Positions 26,361-35,132 of a stretch of DNA of 43,394 nucleotides are shown piece after piece. This DNA is from WRDS01 sp964492775 (GTDB taxonomy: Bacteria; Actinomycetota; Coriobacteriia; Anaerosomatales; PHET01): positions 1 through 43,394 of the forward strand of contig CAZBLH010000017.1 of the NCBI GenBank assembly GCA_964492775.1, given 5' to 3'. Position 1 is the first letter of the stretch, and the number at the start of each line of letters is the position of its first letter. The notes under the pieces are model-generated. The model did not search any database. It saw only the letters and a program-made list of their open reading frames with translations, and was not told the DNA's origin. The position numbers were made by a program, and so were the translations under genes.

Positions 26361-28868
26361 ATGAAGGCGATCATCATGGCTGGAGGAGAGGGCACGCGCC
26401 TGCGCCCGCTCACGTCTCTACGGCCGAAGCCAATGGTGCCGATCGTGAACCAGCCAGTCATGGAGCACATCCTCGGCCTGGTGAAGCATCACGGGATCAC
26501 CGATGTAGTCGCAACGCTCGCGTTCATGCCCCAGGTCATCCGCGAGTACTTCCGCGATGGCGATGAGTGGGGGATGAACATCGCGTACGCGGTGGAAGAG
26601 ACGCCGCTCGGGACCGCCGGTTCGGTGAAGAACGCCGAGAAGCTGCTCGACGACGAGCCGTTCCTCGTAATCTCCGGTGACGCGCTCACCGACATCGACC
26701 TCACCGAGATCCTGTCGTTTCACAAGAGCACAGACGCCGCCGTGACGATCGCGCTCAAGCGCGTCGAGGACCCGCTCGACTTCGGCGTGGTCATCACCGA
26801 CGCTGACGGCCGCGTCGAGCGCTTCCTCGAAAAGCCGACCTGGGGCCAGGTCTTCTCGGACGAGATCAACACCGGCATCTACGTCATCGAGCCATGGGTG
26901 CTTGCCGAGATACCCGAGGGCCAGCCGTACGACTTCTCAAGCGACCTGTTCCCGAAGCTCATGGAGCAGGGCCACCCGATCTTCGGCCTCAGCGTCGAGG
27001 GCTACTGGTGTGACGTGGGCAGCCGAGAAACCTACATGCAGGCGCACCGCGACGTCCTGGATGGCAAGGCGAAGATCTACATCCCAGGCGTGCAGGCGCG
27101 TGAGCAGCTCTGGGTCGCCGAGAGCGCGGTCATCGACAAGGACGCCGAGCTTCACGACAAGGTCGTGATTGGCAAGAACACGCAGGTCCACGCAGGTGCC
27201 GTTGTGGGCCCGTACTCGGTCATCGGCGACAACTGCCTGATCGGCCCCGGCGCTAACGTGCTGCACTCGGTCGTCTGGAACGACACGTTCATCGGGGAAC
27301 AGGCACGCGTGGAAGGCGCAGCTGCTCTGCGCCACGTCGACGTGCGAGCACGCGCCGTCGTCGAGACCGGTGCGACCATCGGCGATGAGTCTGTTGTTGG
27401 CCGGGGCGCGTATGTCGGCGCCAACGTGCAGGTGTTCCCGTACAAGCGGATCGAGCCTGCTGCGACGGTCAACTCCTCGCTGATCTGGGAGACGAAGGTC
27501 GGGGGCTACCTGTTCGCTGACGGTGGCATCGAGGGGCTGATCGGCGTCGACATCACGCCGGAACTCGCGCTGCGGGTGGCCGAGGCGTTCGGGTCTATCC
27601 TGCCCAAAGGAAGCCATGTCGTCATTGCGCGCGACACATCGCGCTCGGCTCGCATGGTGAAGAGGGCGATGGCCTCGGGGCTCAACGCGACCGGCATCAA
27701 CGTGCGAGACCTGCGAGTTGCCTCCCCGGCGCTGTGCCGTTTCACCACCCAGAAGTCGAGGGTGGCCGGTGGCATCTACATTGCGTCGTCGCAGGCGGAC
27801 CCCCAAAGCGTGGAGATCCGTTTCTTCGACGAGTCGGGGCTCGACATTGGACCCGAGCAGCAGAAGAAGATCGAGCGGCTCTACTACCGCCAGGAGTTCC
27901 GCCGAGCATTCTTTGGCGACATCGGAGAGATCCTGTATCCGGCGCGCCCGTTCGAGTACTACTCGGCGGCGCTGGAAGAAGCCATCGCCGACACGGGCTT
28001 CTCTCAGGGCTGGCGCAAGATCGTGACGGACATGCGCTACGGAGCCGCATCACTCGTGCTCCCGCAGGTGGCGCACTCGTGGCACCTGAACGTCATCGCG
28101 ATGAACCCGGTCATCGACACGGAGCGCGCGTCCGCGACGCTCACGGTACCGGCGGGGGAGACCGAGGACCTGCTGCGCGCGGTTGACCTGTTCGGCGCCG
28201 ACTTCGGCGTGACCTTCGACTCAGGCGCCGAGCGGGTGCGCCTCACTACCAGTTCCGGTCGAATCCTCGACGGTGACACTGCGCTGTTGGCGGTCACCTC
28301 GCTGTGGTGTTGCACGCGTGGTGATGTGGACGGCGACATCGCAGTCCCGCTTCACGCGACGTCGGCTGTGGAGAAGATTGCAGCGCAGTTCGGGCGTGCG
28401 GTGGTGCGACCCGGCCGCTCTCGGCGCTCTCTCGCCCGCGCGGTGCTCGACGGGCGCGCGGCGTTCGCCGGCGCTGGCAGCGGAGGGTTCATCTTCGGTG
28501 ACTTCTTCCCAGCCTTCGACGGCGTGTTCACGGTGGGGATGATCGCCCGCATGATCGACCAGTGCGGCACATCGCTGGATCAGGTCGTGGCCGGCCTGCC
28601 CGAGTTCCACAAGGTGAGCGAGAGCGTTCGATGCCCCGCCGAGCGCAAGGGCGTGGTGATGCGGGAGATCGCCGAGAAGGCCTCCGGCCTTGATGCCGAC
28701 CTCACCGAAGGCGTACGGATACGCTATGAGGACGGGTGGGCGCTGGTGCTTCCCGATGCCACGGAGCCCATCGTCGATGTCTGGGCAGAAGGTCCGAGCG
28801 ACGAAGCGGCGCGGGCCCGCGCGGCCGAGTGGCGCAACGCGGTCGAACAGGCAATCGCGACGGGCTGA
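26361..28868 (+). CDS. nucleotidyltransferase / left-handed beta-helix / phosphohexomutase-like fusion
   Basis: The 835-residue protein combines three parts. A sugar-1-phosphate nucleotidyltransferase spans residues 1 to about 230 (AGGEGTRLRPLTSLRPKPM, SGDALTDIDL). A left-handed beta-helix of hexapeptide repeats follows (about 245-375). The C-terminal part resembles phosphomannomutase/phosphoglucomutase (about 385-835) and has the phosphoserine loop RDTSRSAR near residue 424. The family is annotated as mannose-1-phosphate guanylyltransferase/phosphomannomutase. The usual D-x-D-x-D-R metal loop is degenerate here (DSGAER near residue 620), so mutase activity is doubtful. GGAGGAGA precedes the ATG. 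It probably makes a nucleotide sugar for wall or surface glycans; GDP-mannose is a guess from the family. Confidence 0.87.
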   Translation: MKAIIMAGGEGTRLRPLTSLRPKPMVPIVNQPVMEHILGLVKHHGITDVVATLAFMPQVIREYFRDGDEWGMNIAYAVEETPLGTAGSVKNAEKLLDDEPFLVISGDALTDIDLTEILSFHKSTDAAVTIALKRVEDPLDFGVVITDADGRVERFLEKPTWGQVFSDEINTGIYVIEPWVLAEIPEGQPYDFSSDLFPKLMEQGHPIFGLSVEGYWCDVGSRETYMQAHRDVLDGKAKIYIPGVQAREQLWVAESAVIDKDAELHDKVVIGKNTQVHAGAVVGPYSVIGDNCLIGPGANVLHSVVWNDTFIGEQARVEGAAALRHVDVRARAVVETGATIGDESVVGRGAYVGANVQVFPYKRIEPAATVNSSLIWETKVGGYLFADGGIEGLIGVDITPELALRVAEAFGSILPKGSHVVIARDTSRSARMVKRAMASGLNATGINVRDLRVASPALCRFTTQKSRVAGGIYIASSQADPQSVEIRFFDESGLDIGPEQQKKIERLYYRQEFRRAFFGDIGEILYPARPFEYYSAALEEAIADTGFSQGWRKIVTDMRYGAASLVLPQVAHSWHLNVIAMNPVIDTERASATLTVPAGETEDLLRAVDLFGADFGVTFDSGAERVRLTTSSGRILDGDTALLAVTSLWCCTRGDVDGDIAVPLHATSAVEKIAAQFGRAVVRPGRSRRSLARAVLDGRAAFAGAGSGGFIFGDFFPAFDGVFTVGMIARMIDQCGTSLDQVVAGLPEFHKVSESVRCPAERKGVVMREIAEKASGLDADLTEGVRIRYEDGWALVLPDATEPIVDVWAEGPSDEAARARAAEWRNAVEQAIATG

Positions 28869-28910
28869 TCGGCGGGTCTGTTGTCGCGCGTGCGGCAGAT
28901 GAATTCTCGC

Positions 28911-28952
28911 TGACAGAGTGACGGGGTGTTGACGGGGAAACCCCATCTGTCA
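28911..28952. other. imperfect inverted repeat before the VanW gene
   Basis: TGACAGA (28911-28917) pairs with TCTGTCA (28946-28952), and inside it GGGG-AAA-CCCC (28934-28944) forms a second small hairpin. It could end transcription of the upstream fusion gene or be an operator for the VanW gene; it lacks a T tract. The rest of 28869-29052 shows no clear promoter. Confidence 0.35.
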
Positions 28953-29052
28953 CTTCAGCGATTATGATACGGTGCGGTACCTCTGGGGACGCAGTGGGTA
29001 CCGACAAAGACGACTTCACGTGGCATTGCCACCATTCGAGTGCGGAGAGAGC

Positions 29053-30939
29053 TTGAGCACGCCCGAGCTTCATCGTGAGAGCCACAACTCCTCGGCGGAC
29101 CACACCGCCCGGCGCCGCGCTCGCATTGACGCGCAGCATGCGGCCACGCGCAAGCGCCGGTGGCTGATTGCCGCAGGCGTGGTCCTTGGTGTGCTGGCCT
29201 TGCTTGTCGCCATCGAGATTGGGCTGTCGGCGGGCCGGGTGCACCCCGGGGTAACCGTGTCCGGCGTGCCGGTGGGCGGGATGACACCCAAGGCGGCCAG
29301 CCTGACGCTCCAGATGGAGCTGCCCAAGGTGGCGGCCAAGGCGCCTGTGCGTGTGACGTTCGGGGAGCGTAGTCGCGAGGTCACCTCCGGAGAGTTGGGC
29401 ATCACCTTCGACGCCGACAAGCACGTCGCGGAGGCGATGAAGGTCGGCCGTAGCGGGGGGCCGTTCCCGGCTCTCGGCTCGAGGATCCGGTGCTGGGTCA
29501 AGGGCGTAGACGTCGCTGGGCAGGCGGTGGCGAACCCGGATCGCCTCACGGTGATACTCGATGAGATCGCGCAGAATACCGACGTGCCCGCGGTTGACGC
29601 GACCGTGAAGATGGAGGGCGTCGAGCCCGTCGTCGTTCCCGGCAAGGACGGGCGTGAACTCGATCGCTTCGCCGCCGAGAGCGTACTGACCAGGGCGTTT
29701 GCGAGCGCGGCCGCATCGCGCACGGTCGAGGCTCCAGTGCCGGTCGTGCCCGTCAAGGTCGATGAGGAAGCAGCTGCCGACGCTGCCGAGGTCGCCAAGC
29801 GCATGGTTTCGGGTGATGCCATCGTCACCTTCGAGTCCAAGTCGTGGACGTTCAGGCCAGACGACATCGCGAAATGGATCGCATTCCGTTCGGACGTGAC
29901 GACCCAGACGGGAGCGGGTGAAGGGCGCCTTGAGGCGTTCGTCTCGCCGGAGGCCGCCGCAAGGCCGATCACCGCAGCGCTTGGTCAGAAGATCGGGCGA
30001 CCAGCCGTGAATGCGAAGTTCACCACGTCGAGCGGCCGGGTGACCATCATCCCGTCACAGACCGGCATCGGTCCCGACATTGAGGACCTGGCCAAGAGCC
30101 TGACGGTTGAGTTGACTGACGAGTCCTCTGACCGCACAGTCGAGTTGCGCACCGCCAAGACCGAGCCCGAGATCACCACCGAGAAGGCTCAGGCAATGGG
30201 CATCAAGGAGCGCATCTCGACCTACACGACCACCTACAGTCCAGGAAACAAGCAGAGGGTCAACAACATCCATCTGCTCGGCGATGCGCTGGATGGCGCG
30301 TTGATCCCTCCCGGTGGTACCTTCTCGTTCAACGAGCGCGCGGGCGAGCGCACGGCTGCCAAGGGCTACCAGGAGGCGCCGGCGATTGTGAACGGCAAGC
30401 TCGTGCCGCAGCTTGGCGGAGGCGTGTGCCAGGTCGGAACGACTATCTTCAATGCGGTGTTCGAGTCGGGCCTCCCGGTGGTTGCTCGGCGGAATCACTC
30501 GTTCTACATCGACCACTATCCCCGTGGAAGAGACGCGACCGTGTCCTGGGGAGGGCCCGACTTCCGTTTCAAGAACAGTACCGAGCACTGGTTGCTCGTC
30601 TCGGTCTCGTACACGAATTCGTCAATCACCGTGTCGCTGTACGGCACTGATCCCGGGTACGACGTGAAGGCTGAGGTCGGGGAGTGGCGCGACATCAAGC
30701 CGTTCCGTACTGAGGAGATCAAAGACCCGACCATGCCTGAGGGCTCGCGTGTCGTCGAAGACTCTGGTGTGGACGGCAAGTCGATTACGGTGAAGCGCAT
30801 CGTGTCGAAAGACGGTAAGGTAATCTCCACCGACACTTTCGTATCGAACTACAAGCCGCACACGCAGGTGGTTCGGGTGGGGACCAAGAAGCCGGCGAAC
30901 GCGCCGGTAGTCACGCCGGCAACCGTGACGCAACCCTGA
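29053..30939 (+). CDS. VanW / G5 domain cell-envelope protein
   Basis: The 628-residue protein has a short cytosolic basic segment, one N-terminal membrane helix (WLIAAGVVLGVLALLVAIEI), and two peptidoglycan-binding-like (YoaR type) domains to about residue 370. The VanW domain follows (YSPGNKQRVNNIHLLGDAL, GGTFSFNERAGERT, LGGGVCQVGTTIFNAVFESG, HYPRGRDATVSWGGPD), then a C-terminal G5 domain. VanW/G5 proteins are found in Gram-positives in the envelope; their reaction is not established. The TTG at 29053 is chosen because GGAGAG lies just upstream and the protein then starts a few residues before the basic region; a GTG at 28972 is possible but less likely. It is exported and extracellular apart from its first 35 or so residues. 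Confidence 0.85.
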   Translation: MSTPELHRESHNSSADHTARRRARIDAQHAATRKRRWLIAAGVVLGVLALLVAIEIGLSAGRVHPGVTVSGVPVGGMTPKAASLTLQMELPKVAAKAPVRVTFGERSREVTSGELGITFDADKHVAEAMKVGRSGGPFPALGSRIRCWVKGVDVAGQAVANPDRLTVILDEIAQNTDVPAVDATVKMEGVEPVVVPGKDGRELDRFAAESVLTRAFASAAASRTVEAPVPVVPVKVDEEAAADAAEVAKRMVSGDAIVTFESKSWTFRPDDIAKWIAFRSDVTTQTGAGEGRLEAFVSPEAAARPITAALGQKIGRPAVNAKFTTSSGRVTIIPSQTGIGPDIEDLAKSLTVELTDESSDRTVELRTAKTEPEITTEKAQAMGIKERISTYTTTYSPGNKQRVNNIHLLGDALDGALIPPGGTFSFNERAGERTAAKGYQEAPAIVNGKLVPQLGGGVCQVGTTIFNAVFESGLPVVARRNHSFYIDHYPRGRDATVSWGGPDFRFKNSTEHWLLVSVSYTNSSITVSLYGTDPGYDVKAEVGEWRDIKPFRTEEIKDPTMPEGSRVVEDSGVDGKSITVKRIVSKDGKVISTDTFVSNYKPHTQVVRVGTKKPANAPVVTPATVTQP

Positions 30940-30989
30940 GGTCGGCTCTCGGGGGATGCGTCAGGGCGCCTTTGGGGAGGGGAAGCCCA

Positions 30990-32297
30990 GTGTTTCAGCC
31001 TGAGATCGAGTCCGCCTCGCGCGAGGAACTGAGTCGCCTGCAGCTTGAGCGGCTGCAGGAGCTCCTTGTGCGCGTCTACGACAATGTCGAGACGTACCAG
31101 CGCAAGTTTGACGAGGCAGGATTCGACCCGCGCTCGATTTCCACGCTTGAGGATCTAACCCGGGCTCCGTTCACCGTCAAAGACGATCTGCGCGCGGCCT
31201 ATCCCTATGGGATGTTTGCAGCGCCGATGCGCGACATCGTCCGCGTCCACTCGTCCAGCGGCACCACCGGACAGGTGAGCGTCGTCGGCTACACGGCACA
31301 AGATATCAGCAACTGGTCTGACCTGATGGCACGCACTATCGCCGCCGCCGGCGGGACGGCTGACGACATCGTGCAGATCACTTATGGGTACGGGCTGTTC
31401 ACAGGCGGTCTCGGTGCGCACTACGGCTCGGAGCGGCTCGGCGCGGTGACCATCCCGGTTTCGGGCGGCAACACCAAGCGCCAGGTGCAGATCTTGAAGG
31501 ACTTCGGGGTCACGATTCTCGCGTGCACACCGAGCTACGCACTGCTGATCGCCGAGACCGCGCGTGAGATGGGCGTCGACCCCCGGGAACTGCCGCTGCG
31601 CGCCGGTGTCTTCGGGGCTGAGCCCTGGAGCGAGTCGATGCGTAAGCAGATCGAGACCGAGCTCGGCATCCGGGCCATCGACATCTACGGGCTTTCCGAG
31701 GTCATGGGCCCCGGGGTCGCAACCGAGTGCGCATGCCAGTGCGGCTTGCACGTGTTCGAGGACCACTTCCTGGTCGAGATCATCGACCCCGAGACTCTCC
31801 AGCCTGTGCCCGAAGGGCAGTACGGCGAGGTCGTCTTCACGACGCTGACGAAACAGGGCATCCCGCTCGTCCGCTACCGCACGCGTGATATCAGCCGGAT
31901 GATTCCGGGACAGTGCGCATGCGGTCGTACTCACCGCCGTATGGAGCGCGTGACCGGCCGTAGCGACGACATGCTCATCATTCGCGGCGTCAACGTGTAC
32001 CCGAGCCAAATCGAGCAGGTTCTGATCGGCATCGAAAATGTCGCGCCGCACTACCAGGTGGTCCTTACCAAGAAGGGTTCAATGGACTACGTGGAGGTGC
32101 ATGTCGAGGTGTCGCCGGAGTTCTCCTTCGACGAGGTGCGCGAACTCGAGCGCCTGCGTCGGCAGGTGGGCGCCGAGCTTGCGTCAGCGCTTGCGGTGTC
32201 AATCGATGTCAAGCTGGTCGAGCCGAAGTCGATCGCGAGGAGCGAAGGCAAAGCGAAGCGCGTACTCGATCTTCGCGCTGACGGGGAAGGGGCGTGA
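30990..32297 (+). CDS. paaK: phenylacetate-CoA ligase family protein
   Basis: The 435-residue AMP-forming ligase activates phenylacetate or a related aryl acetate to its CoA thioester. The ATP-binding loop is SSSGTTGQ, the adenylate motif region is IDIYGLSEVMGPG, and the C-terminal lysine motif is SIARSEGKAKRV. Two cysteine pairs (ECACQCG and CACG) resemble the zinc site of this family. GTG at 30990 has GGGAGGGGA upstream; the longer in-frame start at 30972 has none. It is followed at seven bases by an ACT-domain protein, a pairing common in anaerobes that break down aromatic amino acids through aryl pyruvates. The exact acid is not provable here. Confidence 0.87.
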   Translation: MFQPEIESASREELSRLQLERLQELLVRVYDNVETYQRKFDEAGFDPRSISTLEDLTRAPFTVKDDLRAAYPYGMFAAPMRDIVRVHSSSGTTGQVSVVGYTAQDISNWSDLMARTIAAAGGTADDIVQITYGYGLFTGGLGAHYGSERLGAVTIPVSGGNTKRQVQILKDFGVTILACTPSYALLIAETAREMGVDPRELPLRAGVFGAEPWSESMRKQIETELGIRAIDIYGLSEVMGPGVATECACQCGLHVFEDHFLVEIIDPETLQPVPEGQYGEVVFTTLTKQGIPLVRYRTRDISRMIPGQCACGRTHRRMERVTGRSDDMLIIRGVNVYPSQIEQVLIGIENVAPHYQVVLTKKGSMDYVEVHVEVSPEFSFDEVRELERLRRQVGAELASALAVSIDVKLVEPKSIARSEGKAKRVLDLRADGEGA

Positions 32298-32303
32298 TCT
32301 GAG

Positions 32304-32720
32304 GTGGTCAAGCAGCTGAGTGTCTTCCTGGAGAACCGGCCCGGCCACTTGGCGAGTCTCGCCCGGACGCTGGGTAACGCTGAGGTGAACATGCACGCTC
32401 TGATGATCGCCGACACCTCCGAGTTCGGGGTCATCCGCATCATCTGCGACCAGCCCGAGCGCGCTCGTGAGCTGCTGCAGGAGGCGGGATTCGGCGCCTC
32501 GCTCACTCATGTCACTGCTGTCGAGATTCCCGACCGCCCCGGTGGCCTCGCGGACGTACTCGAAGCTCTTCAGGTCGAGGGCATGAACGTCGAGTACGCT
32601 TACTGCTTCGTGCGTCCTTCAGGTGAGGCTGCGGTGGACATATTCAAGGTCGACGACGAGGGCGCCGAGGACGTGCTGGCCGCCAAGGGGTTCAGGGTAC
32701 TCTCGGACGAGGAGCTCTGA
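32304..32720 (+). CDS. tandem ACT-domain protein
   Basis: The 138-residue protein holds two ACT domains (residues about 4-65 and 72-135), which bind small ligands, mostly amino acids, at their interface. Repeated marks are LSVFLENRPGHLASLA and TAVEIPDRPGGLADVL. Proteins of this kind lie directly after paaK-type genes, and are thought to sense an aromatic or branched-chain amino acid, but no function has been proven to my knowledge. GTG start at 32304 with AAGGGG upstream. The last 121 bases overlap, on the opposite strand, the 3' end of the converging GGDEF-like gene. Confidence 0.85.
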   Translation: MVKQLSVFLENRPGHLASLARTLGNAEVNMHALMIADTSEFGVIRIICDQPERARELLQEAGFGASLTHVTAVEIPDRPGGLADVLEALQVEGMNVEYAYCFVRPSGEAAVDIFKVDDEGAEDVLAAKGFRVLSDEEL

Positions 32721-33529
32721 CCTTCCAGCTCGGCGAAGAACGGCTCGCTGGAAACAAGCGAGTCGGCGAACCAGTCCATACCCTGCGCATCGCCAGGGAT
32801 TGACAGTGTGTGCGCGGACACGCTGCTCTCGGGCAGTCCAAGCACCGACGCGAGCCCGGACGACAGCGTCTGCTCGACGACGGTGGCTCCTGCGCTGCCT
32901 GTGTGCGGTAGCACGACCACGTACCGACCGTCGTCGAGGCGTCCGACCTCGTCGACTACGCGAACGCTGCTGCGCAGGTACTCGGCGGCCTGCCGGACTC
33001 GAGAACGCCGCCGAGAAGGCGATGACGCTGCCTCGTCCGGGTCAGGCGCATCGAGGATCACGACCGAGAAGTCCTCGCCGTAGCGCGCGCTTCGCGCGAC
33101 GCCTTCGTGCACGGAAACCGCAAGGTAGCGCTGATTGTACAGACGGCTCCACTCGTCGAGCGCGCTGCGTCCCTCGATGCGCGCCAGATGGTAACGCAGC
33201 CGCACGAAGATCTCGCCGCCGATGATGCCTACCGCGCCGTAGGTGAGGATCCTCACCGCGAGCAGGACAAGCTCACGCGTGTTGGGCTCGGTTGTCGAGG
33301 CGAGTTCGGGCACAGAGAGTGCTGAGAAGAACAGAGCGGCGCCGATCGCGCCAGCCAGCCCGCCGCTCGGCCCGAAACGGATACCGGCCAGGAGCACGGC
33401 GAATAGCAGTGCCTGCCCGATGAGCCCGGCGGTGTCGGGAGTCTCGCGAGGCGCCCAGAGCAGAACGCTCGACAGCACCAAGCCGCCCGCAGCAAGCAGG
33501 GCTATCTGCTCGACCCGCTTGTACGTCAC
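32600..33529 (-). CDS. membrane protein with degenerate GGDEF-like domain
   Basis: The 309-residue protein has four predicted membrane helices in its first 112 residues, then a GGDEF-fold region (from about 122; LYNQRYL, YGEDFSVVILDA). At the active-site position the sequence is RLDDGRYVVVLPH, so the GGDEF signature is lost and diguanylate cyclase activity is unlikely. A Ser-rich C-terminal tail of about 40 residues is encoded antisense to the ACT gene and appears low in complexity. The GTG at 33529 is chosen because GGAGG lies five bases upstream; a TTG at 33541 is also in frame. It may serve as a sensory or c-di-GMP effector domain. Confidence 0.68.
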   Translation of the reverse strand: MTYKRVEQIALLAAGGLVLSSVLLWAPRETPDTAGLIGQALLFAVLLAGIRFGPSGGLAGAIGAALFFSALSVPELASTTEPNTRELVLLAVRILTYGAVGIIGGEIFVRLRYHLARIEGRSALDEWSRLYNQRYLAVSVHEGVARSARYGEDFSVVILDAPDPDEAASSPSRRRSRVRQAAEYLRSSVRVVDEVGRLDDGRYVVVLPHTGSAGATVVEQTLSSGLASVLGLPESSVSAHTLSIPGDAQGMDWFADSLVSSEPFFAELEGQSSSSESTLNPLAASTSSAPSSSTLNMSTAASPEGRTKQ

Positions 33530-33599
33530 CGCGTCCTCCAATCCGACAACGGCCCGATAACGGAAGGGCCTCAGGTGCAGTCCGGGTGCTGGCGCACGG

Positions 33600-33608
33600 T
33601 GTTAGGAT
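33600..33608 (+). promoter_or_regulatory. extended -10 promoter candidate for the D,D-carboxypeptidase gene
   Basis: TGTTAGGAT has the TGn extension before TAGGAT and lies 39 bases upstream of the ATG at 33648 in the divergent gap. No good -35 box is seen at 17 bases, which the extended element can compensate. Confidence 0.35.
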
Positions 33609-33647
33609 GCATGACGTACCGTTGACGACCGGACGAGACCACTCACG

Positions 33648-35018
33648 ATGCAATCAGCAACCGCCGACCCCAAGACCCCCACTGTGAGCCGCCACTCCGC
33701 TGGTGCGATGCCCTCGGATACGGGCGCGATCCGTCCGCGCAATGGCGTGCTCACCCGGGTTATCGGCAAGCGAGTTCGGCGAGATAAGCGGTCGCGACCT
33801 GCACTTGTTGCCCTTACGTGCCTGCTGGTGGCCGCTTTGGCGTTGCCGGCGACGGTGTGGGCCACCGACACGGTCGATGGGACCACCGCGGCCGAACTCG
33901 GCGTGCCCGCCAGCGCCTTGCCTGGCGTGAAGATGTCGGCGGGCATTCTGGTGACCGAGGACGGGCGCGTGCTCTGGTCGCGCAACGCGGACACCAAACG
34001 AGCCATGGCCAGCATCACCAAAATCATGACCGCGGTTGTGGCGCTCGAGAACTCGCGACCCGACGAGGTGGTCACCGTGCCGGAGGCGGCACGAAGTGTG
34101 GGAGAGTCAACCTCGTTCCTGCGGCCCGGCGCGAACATCCAGATGGCTGATCTGCTCGAGGCGCTGCTCGTCAAGTCGGGCAATGACGCAGCGATCACCG
34201 TCGCCCATCACGTCGCTAATGACGAGAAAGGCTTCGTGGCGATGATGAACGCGAAGGCCGCCGAGCTCGGGCTGGTCAACACCCACTTCGCAAACTCGCA
34301 TGGTCTCGATGCCGCAGGACACCACTCAAGCGCGGCCGACATCGCGGTGCTTGCGCGCTACGCCATGCGTAATGCGGAGTTCCGCAGGTACGTCGGCACC
34401 AAGACCGCCGAGGTCACGTACCCGGACGGGGTGCGGGAGCTAGAGAACACGAACCTGCTGCTCGGAAACTTCGACGGAGCCAACGGCGTGAAGACGGGAT
34501 TCACGAGGCAGGCGGGTTACTGTCTCGCGGCGTCCGCGAAGCGCGGCGAGACCGAGCTGTACGCGGTCACCCTCGGCACCGCCAGCGAGAAGGCGCGAAT
34601 TGCCGAGACCCGCGAACTGCTGGACTGGGGCTTTGCGCACTACCGTGAACAGCGACTGGCATCGGCGGGCACCCTGCTGGGCAAGTCGGTCGTGACCGAC
34701 TACCTGGACCGGACCGTGGCGGCGTCGGTTTCAGAGGACACCACACTCACCGTGTTCGACCTCGCGGGCCCGATCGATCGCACCGTGTCGATGTCCATGG
34801 TCCGAGCGCCGGTGTCGGCGGGGGAGCGGATCGGTGTAGCGACCTACACGCAGCGCGGCAAGGTGATTGCGACCGTACCGCTTCTGGCGGTTGAAGACGT
34901 CGAGGCACCCAACATCCTTGAGAGGATTGGAATCGGCATCGTCCGCGTGTGGCGTCGGTTCACAGGTGGGCCGATGCAAGCGGTGGTGAGCCTCGGCACA
35001 ACTGCGGTATCTTCGTAG
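33648..35018 (+). CDS. dacA: D-alanyl-D-alanine carboxypeptidase (PBP5/DacA family)
   Basis: The 456-residue exported enzyme removes the terminal D-Ala from peptidoglycan stem peptides. The three active-site motifs are all present: S122-I-T-K125 (MASITKIM), S177-G-N179 and K282-T-G284 (NGVKTGFTR). A signal peptide or signal anchor spans residues about 51-72 (RPALVALTCLLVAALALPATVWA, start RPALVALTCL), preceded by an unusually long basic N-terminal region. A C-terminal domain follows the KTG motif, as in PBP5. The ATG at 33648 has only a weak upstream site; an ATG at 33708 would shorten the basic leader without losing the signal segment. Confidence 0.9.
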   Translation: MQSATADPKTPTVSRHSAGAMPSDTGAIRPRNGVLTRVIGKRVRRDKRSRPALVALTCLLVAALALPATVWATDTVDGTTAAELGVPASALPGVKMSAGILVTEDGRVLWSRNADTKRAMASITKIMTAVVALENSRPDEVVTVPEAARSVGESTSFLRPGANIQMADLLEALLVKSGNDAAITVAHHVANDEKGFVAMMNAKAAELGLVNTHFANSHGLDAAGHHSSAADIAVLARYAMRNAEFRRYVGTKTAEVTYPDGVRELENTNLLLGNFDGANGVKTGFTRQAGYCLAASAKRGETELYAVTLGTASEKARIAETRELLDWGFAHYREQRLASAGTLLGKSVVTDYLDRTVAASVSEDTTLTVFDLAGPIDRTVSMSMVRAPVSAGERIGVATYTQRGKVIATVPLLAVEDVEAPNILERIGIGIVRVWRRFTGGPMQAVVSLGTTAVSS

Positions 35019-35047
35019 TATCTGCGAGTCCCCATCCTGCATCATCG

Positions 35048-35062
35048 CGCGAAGCGTTCGCG
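35048..35062. other. short perfect hairpin before gcvT
   Basis: CGCGAA (35048-35053) pairs with TTCGCG (35057-35062) around GCG, with partial extension to 35046-35064. It may end the dacA transcript. I checked for a glycine riboswitch here and do not see its conserved core. Confidence 0.35.
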
Positions 35063-35132
35063 TGCTCCTCCGGTGCCGGGTCTGGATCGGCAGAGGCAAC
35101 CACGACCAAGCACCAATGAGGAGGCAGGATCC

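Noticed and set aside
28929..28968. TTGACG and TATGAT as a promoter for the VanW gene
   Set aside because: The spacing is 28 bases, far from the usual 16-18, and TATGAT has no alternative -35 box.
35019..35132. Possible glycine riboswitch upstream of gcvT
   Set aside because: The paired conserved cores of the glycine riboswitch are not present; only a short hairpin is seen.
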